Notes: generated from the letters alone by a model not told the origin. A stretch of DNA of 41,359 nucleotides from Minisyncoccota bacterium (GCA_016927565.1 JAFGMK010000008.1:65115-106473), one strand, 5' to 3'. Positions 7,997-15,685 are shown, counted from the stretch's first letter. Numbers and translations are program-made.

Positions 7997-8638
7997 ATGG
8001 CGGTTGAACTGACCGATATTGCCAAAAAGGCGGGCGAAAGATACAGTTCTTATGCCGAAGAATATGTCCGGATATACTGGGATGATCATTCTGATCAGGT
8101 TTACCTGGATAAGTTTTTAAGAAGAATCAGAAAACCGGGCTTAATTTTGGATATCGGTTGCGGCCCGGGCAGAGAACTCCGGAAATTAATTTGTGCCGGT
8201 TATTGGGCGGTGGGGATTGACGCCTCAGAAAAGATGCTTCAAATAGCAATCAAAAATAATCCGGCGGCCAAAGTTTATCAAATGGATGCTTCCCGGCTTA
8301 ATTTTCCCAATAACTATTTTGACGGGGCGATCTCTCTTTATGTTTTAGATCATCTGCCGACTCCCCGGCTTTTAAAATCCTTCAGTGAAATTTTCCGGGT
8401 TTTAAAAAATAGCGCTCCTTTTTTATTGATTTCCTGCGACGGTGATTTTGAGGGAGAAAGAAGAGATTTTTTGGCGCCGAGTAAAACAATTTTCCGGAAC
8501 TTTAAGCCGGTCGATTGGCTGGTAAAAGCTTTGAAGAAAACCGGCTTTTCAATCTATTTTTCCGAAGTAAGAAAGCTTCCCGATATTGGCCTTGAAGATC
8601 CCGCCGAAAAACGGTCAATCATTATTGCGACAAAATAA
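7997..8638 (+). CDS. Class I SAM-dependent methyltransferase
   Basis: A 213-residue protein with the Rossmann methyltransferase fold: motif I LILDIGCGPGRELRKL (about 50-65), motif II VGIDASEKML, a conserved Asp in YQMDASRLNFPNNYFDGAI (motifs III-IV) and the post-IV helix LLKSFSEIFRVLK. These bind S-adenosylmethionine. The closest general group is UbiE/MenG/Methyltransf_11 type. GGGGAGGG at 7983-7990 supports the ATG at 7997. It follows xseB by 33 bases and may be in that operon, but nothing ties it to DNA. The acceptor is unknown. Cytoplasmic. Confidence 0.88.
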   Translation: MAVELTDIAKKAGERYSSYAEEYVRIYWDDHSDQVYLDKFLRRIRKPGLILDIGCGPGRELRKLICAGYWAVGIDASEKMLQIAIKNNPAAKVYQMDASRLNFPNNYFDGAISLYVLDHLPTPRLLKSFSEIFRVLKNSAPFLLISCDGDFEGERRDFLAPSKTIFRNFKPVDWLVKALKKTGFSIYFSEVRKLPDIGLEDPAEKRSIIIATK

Positions 8639-8657
8639 ATTTTTGAACGGGATATCT

Positions 8658-9260
8658 TTAATTGCGGCTGAGATAATTAAGATATTTTTTATCCGCTTCG
8701 ATCGCTTTCCTCAGGGCCGACCGGATGATCTTGGTCCGGCTTTTGTTCAGGTTGAATTGAGCCCAGTCCAGATAAGCCCTCTCGGTCCGGTTTAGAACGA
8801 GGTGGAAGCGGTTGGTTTCAGTGGCATTTTCGTATTTTTTCAAGAAAGCTTTTAAAGTTGACTTTAAGTTTTGTCCGGTATATTCCGAAATCTGCAAAAT
8901 ATCCGACTCAATTCCGTGGATAAACATCTGCTTGAAATGGCGGTGTTTTTGACCCTGCCAAAGGACCAGGGTTGGTTTCCGGAATTGCAAAGCTCGGGTA
9001 ATCTGATGGCCGGTGCTAAAATTGGAAACAGTATCTTCAACTATTACCACATCGGCTTCGTAGATTGCTTTAATACATTCCTGATAGATCTCTTTGATAT
9101 CGCGGATATTGGTTTTGCCGTTAAGGATTTTTTTTTCAGTGTGCGGCAACCAGTCACGGGTAAGTAAGTGCTTTTGACTGACTAAAAAGTCACGGATAGA
9201 AAAATAGCTGTGCCGATATTTTTTAAATTCAGCTGTCGAACAAGTGAAATAAATCTTCAT
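8658..9260 (-). CDS. Nucleoside 2-deoxyribosyltransferase-like domain fused to a ribbon-helix-helix-like domain
   Basis: A 200-residue protein with two parts. Residues 1-145 look like the nucleoside 2-deoxyribosyltransferase fold: MKIYFTCSTAEFKKYR at the start, then EADVVIVEDTVSNFSTGHQITRALQ followed by KPTLVLW. In active enzymes the segment after the G usually holds a nucleophilic Glu; here it reads STGHQI, so a Gln may replace it. Residues 155-200 (RFHLVLNRTERAYLDWAQ, then KSRTKIIRSALRKAIEADK) have the strand-helix-helix form of CopG/Arc-type DNA-binding domains. The combination suggests a nucleotide-sensing repressor. Its promoter carries three ATGTGC repeats, and the divergent neighbour is a nucleotide pyrophosphatase. 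Domain calls are by eye; function is inferred. Confidence 0.6.
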   Translation of the reverse strand: MKIYFTCSTAEFKKYRHSYFSIRDFLVSQKHLLTRDWLPHTEKKILNGKTNIRDIKEIYQECIKAIYEADVVIVEDTVSNFSTGHQITRALQFRKPTLVLWQGQKHRHFKQMFIHGIESDILQISEYTGQNLKSTLKAFLKKYENATETNRFHLVLNRTERAYLDWAQFNLNKSRTKIIRSALRKAIEADKKYLNYLSRN

Positions 9261-9266
9261 TATTTA

Positions 9267-9302
9267 ATTATAAGCAATGTGCTTTTTATGTGCAAGATGT
9301 GC
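9267..9302 (-). promoter_or_regulatory. Promoter with triple-repeat operator for the NDT-RHH gene
   Basis: On the minus strand, TTGCAC (9295-9290), a 17-base spacer and TATAAT (9272-9267) form a near-perfect promoter, and the ATG at 9260 follows the -10 by exactly 6 bases (leaderless). Three copies of ATGTGC (plus strand) at 9277-9282, 9288-9293 and 9297-9302 overlap the spacer and -35, spaced 11 and 9 bases. Such phased direct repeats suit cooperative binding by ribbon-helix-helix dimers. Confidence 0.7.
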
Positions 9303-9303
9303 A

Positions 9304-9333
9304 TTTACAAAGACAAGGCCAATTTTGTAAACT
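9304..9333 (+). promoter_or_regulatory. Candidate promoter of the Ham1-like gene
   Basis: TTTACA (9304-9309) and TAAACT (9328-9333) are 18 bases apart, and the -10 ends 8 bases before the ATG at 9342. The -35 touches the outermost ATGTGC repeat, so the same regulator could control both directions. Confidence 0.4.
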
Positions 9334-9341
9334 GAGACCCA

Positions 9342-9959
9342 ATGAAAAAACTGGAAAAACTGATTGTTGCCAGCCACAATCCGGCTAAGGTTAAAAGATA
9401 TTATCAGCTTTTAACAAAGATTGCCGTCCGGGTTTTTGGCTTGGCCGATTTGGAGATTAAGGAAAAACCTCGGGAAGACGGCCAGACCGCTGAGGCAAAT
9501 GCCGAAATCAAGGCTAAATTTTATAGTCAAAAATGCCATTTGCCTGTTTTTGCTGAGGACGAAGCGCTTTATGTGGATTTCTTGCCTGAGGACCAACAGC
9601 CTGGGGTTCATATCAGGCGGATTGATGGAAAAACTGAGGTTGATGACGATGAACTTTTTGCCTATTGGGAAAAAATAATCAACTCAGTTTCCAGAAGTAA
9701 ACGGACCGGTCATTGGCACATTGCTTACACCTTCCTGATTCCGGATAAAGAGGCGAAAACTTTTGCGATTGACTGGCCGATTGTCTTTTTCTCGCCTCCT
9801 TCGGGAATAAGAATTCCCGGCTGGCCGATCAGTAGTTTAGCCGGCCCGCCAGAATTCGGCAAGCCTCATAGCGAGTTAACCAAAAAGGAAAAATGGTTTC
9901 GCAGTCAAAAAAACCATCGGCTTATCTTAGCAAAGTTTAAGGAACTCCTAGCGACCTAG
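9342..9959 (+). CDS. Ham1/RdgB-like non-canonical purine NTP pyrophosphatase
   Basis: A 205-residue protein resembling the ITPase/XTPase family that hydrolyses dITP, XTP and similar to monophosphates. It has the N-terminal VASHNPAKVKRY (usual T/SxNxxK), then EDGQTAEANAEIKAKFY and VFAEDEALYVDFL in place of the usual ADDSGLEVD, with PGVHIRR for the PGVYSAR motif. The C-terminal WFRSQKNHRLILAKF differs from the usual KxxxSHRxxAL. The divergence suggests a subfamily with a different nucleotide choice. It is transcribed away from the NDT-RHH gene across an 81-base gap that holds the shared control region. Cytoplasmic. Confidence 0.75.
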   Translation: MKKLEKLIVASHNPAKVKRYYQLLTKIAVRVFGLADLEIKEKPREDGQTAEANAEIKAKFYSQKCHLPVFAEDEALYVDFLPEDQQPGVHIRRIDGKTEVDDDELFAYWEKIINSVSRSKRTGHWHIAYTFLIPDKEAKTFAIDWPIVFFSPPSGIRIPGWPISSLAGPPEFGKPHSELTKKEKWFRSQKNHRLILAKFKELLAT

Positions 9960-9999
9960 GGCTTCATTTCCGATTTTCAGATATTTATGATTCAGCAGT

Positions 10000-10146
10000 T
10001 ATAATGATCCTATGATTGCGAATTTCAGCAAGACTTGGCATTTAAAAAATTAAATGTCTCAAAACCCCGCCTTTGAACAAAGAGTTGCCTGCCATCAGAA
10101 ACATGAAAAAACTGCCAATGATGGCCCGATTTCCCTAAAAAACTAA
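10000..10146 (+). pseudogene. Two tiny frames behind a good -10, possibly a decayed gene
   Basis: TATAAT (10000-10005) lies exactly 6 bases before an ATG at 10012 that opens only 13 codons (stop 10051-10053). An ATG at 10054 then opens 30 codons to a TAA at 10144-10146 (MSQNPAFEQRVACHQKHEK and on). Together they read like one small protein broken by a frameshift, but two real micro-proteins cannot be excluded. No family recognised. No ribosome site precedes 10054. Confidence 0.3.
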
Positions 10147-10176
10147 CAGAAAAGATTATAAAAAAAGAGGAATAAA

Positions 10177-10204
10177 TAGTTCAATGATTCAGATCATTGA
10201 ACTA
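10177..10204. repeat. 26-bp palindromic repeat, copy 1
   Basis: AGTTCAATGA, a 6-base centre (TTCAGA) and TCATTGAACT occupy 10178-10203; with flanking T and A the stem is 12 bp around a TCAG loop. It differs from copy 2 (15686-15711) by a single base in the centre. It lies between two doubtful small frames. Confidence 0.85.
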
Positions 10205-10215
10205 CTTTGGGGATT

Positions 10216-10377
10216 ATGACCGAAATTGAACTCGAATTAATTCGGCTGGTTAGATTCTTGCCGCCCGATCTAAAAGATCGTTGGTCAGCACTGGTTCGCC
10301 AGGCTTATCTTAAGAGTAGTGATTCAATGATTAAGGTATTCGCAGTTCCCGATCCTAGCAGTTTCTGGCATATCTGA
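10216..10377 (+). CDS. Small hypothetical protein, 53 aa
   Basis: An ATG at 10216 opens 53 codons to a TGA at 10375-10377. The product begins MTEIELELIRLVRFLPPDLK and continues DRWSALVRQAYLKSSD, an amphipathic helical pattern that could be a small regulator or antitoxin-like fragment; the last 15 residues look unrelated. TTGGGG at 10207-10212 is a possible weak ribosome site. It starts 11 bases after the palindromic repeat. It may be the intact front part of a longer decayed gene. No family recognised. Confidence 0.35.
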   Translation: MTEIELELIRLVRFLPPDLKDRWSALVRQAYLKSSDSMIKVFAVPDPSSFWHI

Positions 10378-10407
10378 TTCTTTGTATTAAAAATTAATTT
10401 CGGCAGC

Positions 10408-10575
10408 TGATATAATAGGATTATGATGAAATTTAAACAGGCCAAGTTGTTGACTATGCTTATACTGCAAAAGGGGGATTTGTTCCCCAAGCTTTGAAAA
10501 AGTTCTTTTCAAAATAAATTCCAAGAAGCGGAACAGATTTTGCCTGAAATTAGAGTTTTGATTCCAAAGGAATAA
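10408..10575 (+). pseudogene. Decayed small gene with an intact extended -10
   Basis: TGATATAAT (10408-10416) is an extended -10, and the ATG at 10423 follows by exactly 6 bases, but the frame ends after 24 residues at 10495-10497. A second frame across the same stretch reads YTAKGGFVPQALKKFFSK before a stop, and a third, to 10575, reads QEAEQILPEIRVLIPKE before a TAA. These three pieces look like one short protein split by frameshifts. No homologue recognised. From 10576 to 10743 I see no further gene, only a stretch whose frames are also broken. Confidence 0.35.
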
Positions 10576-10743
10576 TCAAACACAAATTAAAAGAAGCCGA
10601 AAAACACCATCAGGGCTGATTTTAAATTGAAGATAATTATTTAAAACTGGCCTGCTTGAGTGATTTGTCCGGCCGTTTGTTAAAAAATAGGGTCTTGTGT
10701 TTTGGCTATCAGCAACCGCCTGATGATCATTGCGAAGAAAAAA

Positions 10744-11052
10744 ATGACTTTTGAGAGACGGGTTTACCAAATGGCTAAAAAAATTCCCCTGGGGAAGGTA
10801 ACTACTTACGGTCGAATTGCCCGGCTGGCCGGCAGGCCAAAAGCGGCTCGAGTCGTCGGCAGGTTAATGAAAAATAATCCCTATGCTCCAATGGTGCCCT
10901 GTCACCGGGTGGTTGGTTGGAACGGAAAACTGGTTGGTTTTTCCGGCGGGAAAGGGATTAAGACTAAAAAGAAATTACTCCTTCAGGAAGGAGTAATTTT
11001 TAAAAACAAAAAAGTTGATCTGGCCCGATCCGGCTGGCAATTAAGTTTGTGA
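10744..11052 (+). CDS. Methylated-DNA-protein cysteine methyltransferase family (single domain)
   Basis: A protein of 102 residues from the ATG at 10744; ATG 10723 and TTG 10702 are in frame upstream, but the family usually begins near MTFERRVYQMAKKIPLGKVTTYG. It has the winged helix with the Arg finger region (GRIARLAGRPKAARVVGRLMKNNP) and the active-site motif VPCHRVVGWNGKLVGFSGG. The PCHR cysteine is present, so it can accept alkyl groups from O6-alkylguanine, unlike Atl proteins where Trp replaces Cys. Only the C-terminal domain of Ogt/Ada-type proteins exists here. It acts on DNA in the cytoplasm. Appears monocistronic. Confidence 0.85.
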   Translation: MTFERRVYQMAKKIPLGKVTTYGRIARLAGRPKAARVVGRLMKNNPYAPMVPCHRVVGWNGKLVGFSGGKGIKTKKKLLLQEGVIFKNKKVDLARSGWQLSL

Positions 11053-11137
11053 AATTAAGCAAAAATCTGTTCAGGCAATTAAAGAAAGTCTTTAGCCGGT
11101 TGAATTATAAAAAAATCGCTTAAGCAGAGGAGGAAAA

Positions 11138-11497
11138 ATGACCAAAACTAGTTTTATCGAAGTTTGTCTTTATGAAGTTAGGCCAGACAGAACCGAAGAA
11201 TTTGAAATGCTGATCAAAAAAGTACTAAAACACCACCAGGAATTTCCTGGAGTAAAAGATGTCCGTTATCTTAAAAGAACTTATCGGCCGGTTAGTTTTA
11301 GCGGCGCCAAACGGGCCGAGCCAGCGATTAAATTAACCAGAAAACCCCAATCCGTGACCTATGTTCTGTGCTGGGAGTTAGATAATCCTGCTGTCCACGC
11401 TAAGGCAACTCAGTCCGGCCTTAAGCACTTTTTTAAAGAGTTTGCCCGCTGTTTAATCAAGCCGCCAAAAATTATCTTGGGGGAAAGAATTAATTAG
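11138..11497 (+). CDS. Small protein, possible dimeric alpha/beta-barrel (ABM-like)
   Basis: A 119-residue protein with a strong ribosome site, AGAGGAGG at 11126-11133, before the ATG at 11138. The sequence pattern, FIEVCLYEVRPDRTEEFEML at the start, a helix with HHQEFPGVKDVRYLKR, then SVTYVLCWELDNPAVHAKAT and a closing helix and strand, fits ferredoxin-like dimeric barrels of the antibiotic-biosynthesis-monooxygenase type. No catalytic residues can be assigned. It is followed by a new promoter, so it seems to be its own transcript. Cytoplasmic. Confidence 0.55.
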   Translation: MTKTSFIEVCLYEVRPDRTEEFEMLIKKVLKHHQEFPGVKDVRYLKRTYRPVSFSGAKRAEPAIKLTRKPQSVTYVLCWELDNPAVHAKATQSGLKHFFKEFARCLIKPPKIILGERIN

Positions 11498-11580
11498 ATG
11501 TAACTGCTTACTCTCTTTGACAATCCGGGGTCCTTGTCTTTGTTTTAAAAGTGTGAGTAATTACAATTAGATTTTTGGTT

Positions 11581-11609
11581 TTGACGTCAAAGCTTTAGAG
11601 TGGGATAAT
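11581..11609 (+). promoter_or_regulatory. Strong promoter with palindrome for the cupin-hydrolase operon
   Basis: TTGACG (11581-11586), 17 bases, then extended TGGGATAAT (-10 GATAAT at 11604-11609). The -35 lies inside a perfect 12-bp palindrome, TTTGACGTCAAA (11580-11591), which could be an operator. The leader to the first cupin ATG is about 60 bases. Confidence 0.65.
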
Positions 11610-11675
11610 TAAACCCAACAGACCAAAAAAAGTAGTTGGTAAAAGAAACTTCTTCTTTGGAATTGCGATTAAACT

Positions 11676-12065
11676 ATGACCAGTGAAGGCAATCGTTCCA
11701 TAGATGAGATGAAAAAATATCAGATTGACAATCTTAAAAACTACCAAAAATACAAAGGTTGGATTTGCGGCCATTTTCTGCCCGAAGGAATGGTTAATAA
11801 AACTTCTGCCCTCGAGGTCAAGGTCAATACCCTCAAACCAGGCGAAACCGAGCCTGAACATTTTCACCCCCGGGGTAAAACCGTCATTTTTATTGTCAAG
11901 GGTAAAATGAAATGGCGCTTTGATGGTCAGGAGTATGTCTTAGGAAAAAACGATTTTGCTTATCTTAAAGAAAGAGTCCGCGAAATGATTGTTGAAGTTT
12001 ATGAGCCCACTACCATTATCAGTATCAGAGTTCCCAGCGTTCCGAATAATAAGGTTGAAGCCTAA
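11676..12065 (+). CDS. Cupin-domain protein
   Basis: A 129-residue protein; an in-frame ATG at 11709 (118 residues) is an equally good start since neither has a clear ribosome site. The single cupin barrel shows KPGETEPEHFHPRGKTVIFIVKG (motif 1, with His residues and Glu able to bind a metal) and a second motif around WRFDGQEYVLGKNDFAYL, whose second-motif His is missing. Cupins of this size act as small sugar or ligand-binding enzymes or sensors. It begins an apparent operon with the serine hydrolase 12 bases downstream. Substrate unknown; cytoplasmic. Confidence 0.75.
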   Translation: MTSEGNRSIDEMKKYQIDNLKNYQKYKGWICGHFLPEGMVNKTSALEVKVNTLKPGETEPEHFHPRGKTVIFIVKGKMKWRFDGQEYVLGKNDFAYLKERVREMIVEVYEPTTIISIRVPSVPNNKVEA

Positions 12066-12077
12066 AACAACCGAAGA

Positions 12078-13157
12078 ATGAGCGAATCTCGTCTTGTCAC
12101 TATTAAGAAAAGACTCCAAAAAGAGATTAGAAAAAAACTTTTTCCCGGCTGTGTTTTCGGATTAGTTAAAAACAACCACCAAACAATTTTTTCCTGCGGT
12201 CATTTTACCTATGCGAAAGATTCCGCCGAAGTTAAAAATGGTTCAGTCTTTGATCTTGCCTCAATCACTAAATCCGTTCCCACTGCCTGCTTAGCGCTTT
12301 TATTAATTGAAGAGGGAAAACTAGGCCTTGATGACCAATTAATTAAGTATCTTCCCGAATTCAAAAACTCAGATCGGAAGCTTGTCCTGATCCGCCATCT
12401 TCTTACCCACACTCTTGATTTTAACCGCTCGTTCCGGTTGTCTGCTTTAAAAAACAAGAAACCGGCTCAGATTCTTGAAGCTATTTACACTACCGAGTTC
12501 CAAACCAAACCGGGCCAAAACTTTTATTATGCTAACGCCAACAGCGTTTTGTTGGGTCTGGTGGTTGAAAAGATCTTTGGCCAAAGCCTAGATAAAATCG
12601 CTCAAAAAAAATTCTTTAAACCGCTGGGAATGAAGAAAACAGCTTTTCATCCCTTAAAGCTTTTTAGCCGAGACGAAATCGTTCCCACTGAAATCGATCC
12701 CTGGCGCGGCCGGGTGATTCAGGGCGAGATTCATGATGAAAGTGCCTGGGCTTTGAGGCCCAGGATTATTGCCGGTTCCGCGGGCCTTTTTTCCACTGCC
12801 GGTGACCTGCTGATTTTTTTGAAAATGATTTTAAACTACGGGACCTTGGCCGGGAAAAAATACTTTAAAAAAGAAACGATTCAGAAAATGATTACTAATC
12901 AAATTAACGGTCTTGGCCTAAGTACTGGTCTGGGCTGGGAAATTAATCAACCAAAATTCATGGGTCATTATTGCGGCGAAAAAACGTTTGGCAAAACCGG
13001 TTTCACCGGTTGTTTCTGCCTGGGTGATATTAAAAAACAAGTCGCCTTTGTTTTTCTCTGCAACGCCACCTATCCCAAGAGAAAACCAAGGCAAGTTTAT
13101 TCAAAAAACATCAACCAACTTCGGGCCGATTTAGCTAATCTAGTATTAAAAGATTAA
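12078..13157 (+). CDS. Serine hydrolase of the class C beta-lactamase/PBP family
   Basis: A 359-residue protein with the three family motifs: SxxK as SITK within DLASITKSVPTACLALLL (about residue 63), YxN as YAN in FYYANANSVLLGLVVEKIFG, and the third motif KTG in FGKTGFTGCFCLG. Family members hydrolyse peptides or esters, or act as D-aminopeptidases; true beta-lactamase activity is not implied. No signal peptide is visible, which suggests a cytoplasmic esterase/peptidase-like role, or a start further upstream that is not there. It follows the cupin gene by 12 bases. Confidence 0.88.
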   Translation: MSESRLVTIKKRLQKEIRKKLFPGCVFGLVKNNHQTIFSCGHFTYAKDSAEVKNGSVFDLASITKSVPTACLALLLIEEGKLGLDDQLIKYLPEFKNSDRKLVLIRHLLTHTLDFNRSFRLSALKNKKPAQILEAIYTTEFQTKPGQNFYYANANSVLLGLVVEKIFGQSLDKIAQKKFFKPLGMKKTAFHPLKLFSRDEIVPTEIDPWRGRVIQGEIHDESAWALRPRIIAGSAGLFSTAGDLLIFLKMILNYGTLAGKKYFKKETIQKMITNQINGLGLSTGLGWEINQPKFMGHYCGEKTFGKTGFTGCFCLGDIKKQVAFVFLCNATYPKRKPRQVYSKNINQLRADLANLVLKD

Positions 13158-13189
13158 TAACTAATGGAGATCCCAGGAGGTCCCAAAAA

Positions 13190-13213
13190 GGTCGGTCTCT
13201 TTAGAGTCTGACC
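13190..13213 (+). other. Imperfect hairpin between hydrolase and YdcF-like genes
   Basis: GGTCGGTCTC, a TTTA loop and GAGTCTGACC pair with one mismatch and one G-T pair. No U-run follows, so it is a weak terminator or processing site at best. Confidence 0.3.
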
Positions 13214-13214
13214 G

Positions 13215-13245
13215 TTAACAAGGCTTAAATAAGATGATTTATAAT
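13215..13245 (+). promoter_or_regulatory. Probable promoter of the YdcF-like gene
   Basis: TTAACA (13215-13220) and TATAAT (13240-13245), spacing 19. A second candidate -10, TATTAT at 13256-13261, lies 7 bases before the ATG at 13269 and would give a leaderless message. Confidence 0.45.
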
Positions 13246-13268
13246 AAAACAAAAATATTATTAAAAGA

Positions 13269-13922
13269 ATGAATGAAAGGGAAATAAATAAATTAGCCTT
13301 AAAAATCTGGTGCTATCACCGGGTCGGTCACAAGCTTAAAAAGGCCGACTTAATTATGGTCATGGGTAGTCATGACACGAGAGTGGCTGAGAGAGGCGCT
13401 GAAATTTTTTTAAAAAAATATGCCCCATTGATTGTTTTTTCCGGTGGCTTGGGTAACTTAACCAAGGGTAAGTGGCGCGAGTCTGAAGCGAATAAGTTTG
13501 CCCAGATTGCCCTTAAGATGGGAGTCCCTAAAAGCAAAATCCTAATCGAAAACCAGTCAACTAATACTGGTGAAAATATAATTCTTACCAGAAAGCTATT
13601 AAAAGAAAGGAGAATTAAACCCAAAAGTCTGATTCTGGTCCAAAAGCCCTATATGGAAAGAAGAGCTTACGCCACTTTTAAAAAAAGATGGCCGGAAGTT
13701 AAGCTGATAGTGACTTCGCCGCGGATTTCCTTTGCCGATTATCCTAATAAAGAGATTAGCCAAGAAGAGGTTATCAACATCATTGTTGGCGATCTTCAAC
13801 GGATCAAGCTTTATCCCCAGAAAGGCTTTCAGATCTATCAAAAAATTCCGTCTGATGTCTGGCAGGCCTATCAAGAATTAGTCAAAGCCGGTTATACTAG
13901 TCATTTAGTTTCGGAAAATTAA
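13269..13922 (+). CDS. YdcF/SanA-like DUF218 protein
   Basis: A 217-residue protein with the DUF218 pattern: KADLIMVMGSHDTRVAERGAEIF, IVFSGGLGN, ESEANKFAQIALKMGVPKSKILIENQSTNTGENI and LILVQKPYMERRAYATF. The family fold binds nucleotide-like ligands (YdcF binds SAM in vitro); SanA-type members relate to the envelope. No transmembrane segment is present here, so the protein is cytoplasmic, like YdcF. The ThDP enzyme follows 49 bases later with its own ribosome site. Confidence 0.85.
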   Translation: MNEREINKLALKIWCYHRVGHKLKKADLIMVMGSHDTRVAERGAEIFLKKYAPLIVFSGGLGNLTKGKWRESEANKFAQIALKMGVPKSKILIENQSTNTGENIILTRKLLKERRIKPKSLILVQKPYMERRAYATFKKRWPEVKLIVTSPRISFADYPNKEISQEEVINIIVGDLQRIKLYPQKGFQIYQKIPSDVWQAYQELVKAGYTSHLVSEN

Positions 13923-13971
13923 AAGTTGAAATCAAACATAAATCGAGTTTGCCAAAGGAGAATTTTAAAAA

Positions 13972-15612
13972 ATGAAAACTGACGTTAAATCAGCCATGGC
14001 TGACATTATTAAAAATGAGGAGATTGAATATATTTTCGGCTACACCGGTGGTCACATCATGCATCTTTGGGAAGCAGTTAATCAGGCGGGTTTAAAATTA
14101 ATCCTCAACAAACAAGAAGGTAATGCCGTTTACATGGCCGACGGTTTTGCCCGGATTACCAAAAAACCATCAGTTATCTTAGCCACAGCCGGTCCGGGAT
14201 CAACTAATATGACAACTGGCTTGGCAACCGCTTATCTCGATTCCATTCCCTTAATAGCCATTGGTGCCAATGTCTCCACTTCCTCCTTTGGCCGCAATGC
14301 CCTCCAGGATAGTTCCGGCCGGGGTCGAGCTATCGAACAGCGTTTAGTTTTCAAAGCGGTTTGTAAACAAGCCATGCTGGCGCCGAGCCCCCAGGCAGTG
14401 CCTCTTATGGTTCAAGAAGCCTTCCGGACAGCTGTTTCTGGCCGGCCCGGCCCGGTTTATATCGAGATTCCGGTTGATTTTTGGAAAGAAAAGATAGACT
14501 ACCAAAGAATAAAACCAGATCGGTATAAAAATTCAAATCTGCCTGATTGTCCTTCAAAAGACTCTCAAAAAATTTATCAAAGACTTTTTAAAGCCCAAAA
14601 ACCCTTAGTAATTATTGGTGAGGGTGCCCTGGAGCCAGATATTCAAAAGGCTTTAAAGAAATTCCTTAATAACACTGGTGTGCCTTTTGGAGTTTCACCA
14701 ATGGGAAAAAATGCCATTGACGAATATGATTATTTGTATTTAGGTGTTGCTCGCTCGATCGGTAAAACTCAAAAGATTTATGAATATATGAAGCAATCAG
14801 ACTTTATTCTTTTTTTAGGCGATCGGATGCAGGAGTGGGAAACTGACTGGTATAACCAATCCCTTATCAAAAAGGCAGTCTTGGCTCAGGTTGAAAGTGA
14901 TTATCAGGAAATTGGCCGGGTTTTTCCGGTTAACCTGTCTGTTGTTGGCAGTATCGCCAGTTTTTTAATCCAAGCCCCAGAAAAAAGTCACCCTAAAGCC
15001 GATAAACTAAAAAAACTGGTCCGCACTCTCCGGCAAAAGTATCCCCGGATTAAAAGAATTCCCGATAAAGATGGTATTAGCCCTCTTAATCTTAATAACA
15101 TTGTTGAAGAGAGGGCAAGCAAAGACGCCTCAATTGTTTGTGATACCGGTTACGCAAAGTCAATGGCGATTCTAAAATACCGTACCCGGCTTAACCAATC
15201 CTTTATTACGGCTGATAAAAACGGACCAATGGGTTATTCAGTTCCGGCTGCTTTGGGAGTTGCCCTGGCTACCGGCAAAGAGACAATTTGTTTTGTTGGC
15301 GATGGTGGTTTTCAGATGACCTTAAATGAGTTGGGGACAGCTATGAATTATAATCTGAAGGTCATTTATATAATCGAAAACAATGGTGGCTGCGCCTCAA
15401 TTGTCAATTTTCACACCAAAACTTACGGTCATTATTGCGCGGCAGACTTTAAAAATCCAGACTATGCCGACTTGGCCAAGAGCTATGAGATGGAAGGATT
15501 TCGGGTTGAAACCAGTCAAGAGTTCGAGAGAGCTTTTCTAAAAGCTCAAAAGAGCCAAAAATCAGCGATTATTGATGCTAAGCTTAACCAAAAGCTCATG
15601 ATTTGGGAGTGA
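13972..15612 (+). CDS. Thiamine-diphosphate-dependent enzyme, acetolactate-synthase-like
   Basis: A 546-residue three-domain ThDP enzyme. The PYR domain has the catalytic Glu in NKQEGNAVYMADGFARI (near residue 47) and TAGPGSTNMTTGLATAYLDSIPL. A central domain follows (about 190-330), then the PP domain with GDGGFQMTLNELGTAMNYNLKVIYIIENN, the Mg-ThDP motif GDG...NN. AAAGGAG at 13955-13961 supports the ATG. The family includes acetolactate synthase, oxalyl-CoA decarboxylase, and pyruvate oxidase-type enzymes. No regulatory subunit or ilv gene is near, so branched-chain amino acid synthesis is not supported; the reaction on 2-oxoacids is inferred only. Cytoplasmic. Confidence 0.82.
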   Translation: MKTDVKSAMADIIKNEEIEYIFGYTGGHIMHLWEAVNQAGLKLILNKQEGNAVYMADGFARITKKPSVILATAGPGSTNMTTGLATAYLDSIPLIAIGANVSTSSFGRNALQDSSGRGRAIEQRLVFKAVCKQAMLAPSPQAVPLMVQEAFRTAVSGRPGPVYIEIPVDFWKEKIDYQRIKPDRYKNSNLPDCPSKDSQKIYQRLFKAQKPLVIIGEGALEPDIQKALKKFLNNTGVPFGVSPMGKNAIDEYDYLYLGVARSIGKTQKIYEYMKQSDFILFLGDRMQEWETDWYNQSLIKKAVLAQVESDYQEIGRVFPVNLSVVGSIASFLIQAPEKSHPKADKLKKLVRTLRQKYPRIKRIPDKDGISPLNLNNIVEERASKDASIVCDTGYAKSMAILKYRTRLNQSFITADKNGPMGYSVPAALGVALATGKETICFVGDGGFQMTLNELGTAMNYNLKVIYIIENNGGCASIVNFHTKTYGHYCAADFKNPDYADLAKSYEMEGFRVETSQEFERAFLKAQKSQKSAIIDAKLNQKLMIWE

Positions 15613-15685
15613 GAATCGAATTTTGGCTTTTTTCCCAACAACAAGAAAATTATTCCTGTAAGAAATTTTACCCCAAGGGTTTAAT

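Noticed and set aside
12078-13157. Beta-lactamase resistance gene
   Set aside because: Class C motifs are shared with many peptidases and esterases, and no signal peptide is present.
13972-15612. Calling the ThDP enzyme ilvB
   Set aside because: No regulatory subunit or other branched-chain pathway gene nearby; the fold alone does not set the reaction.
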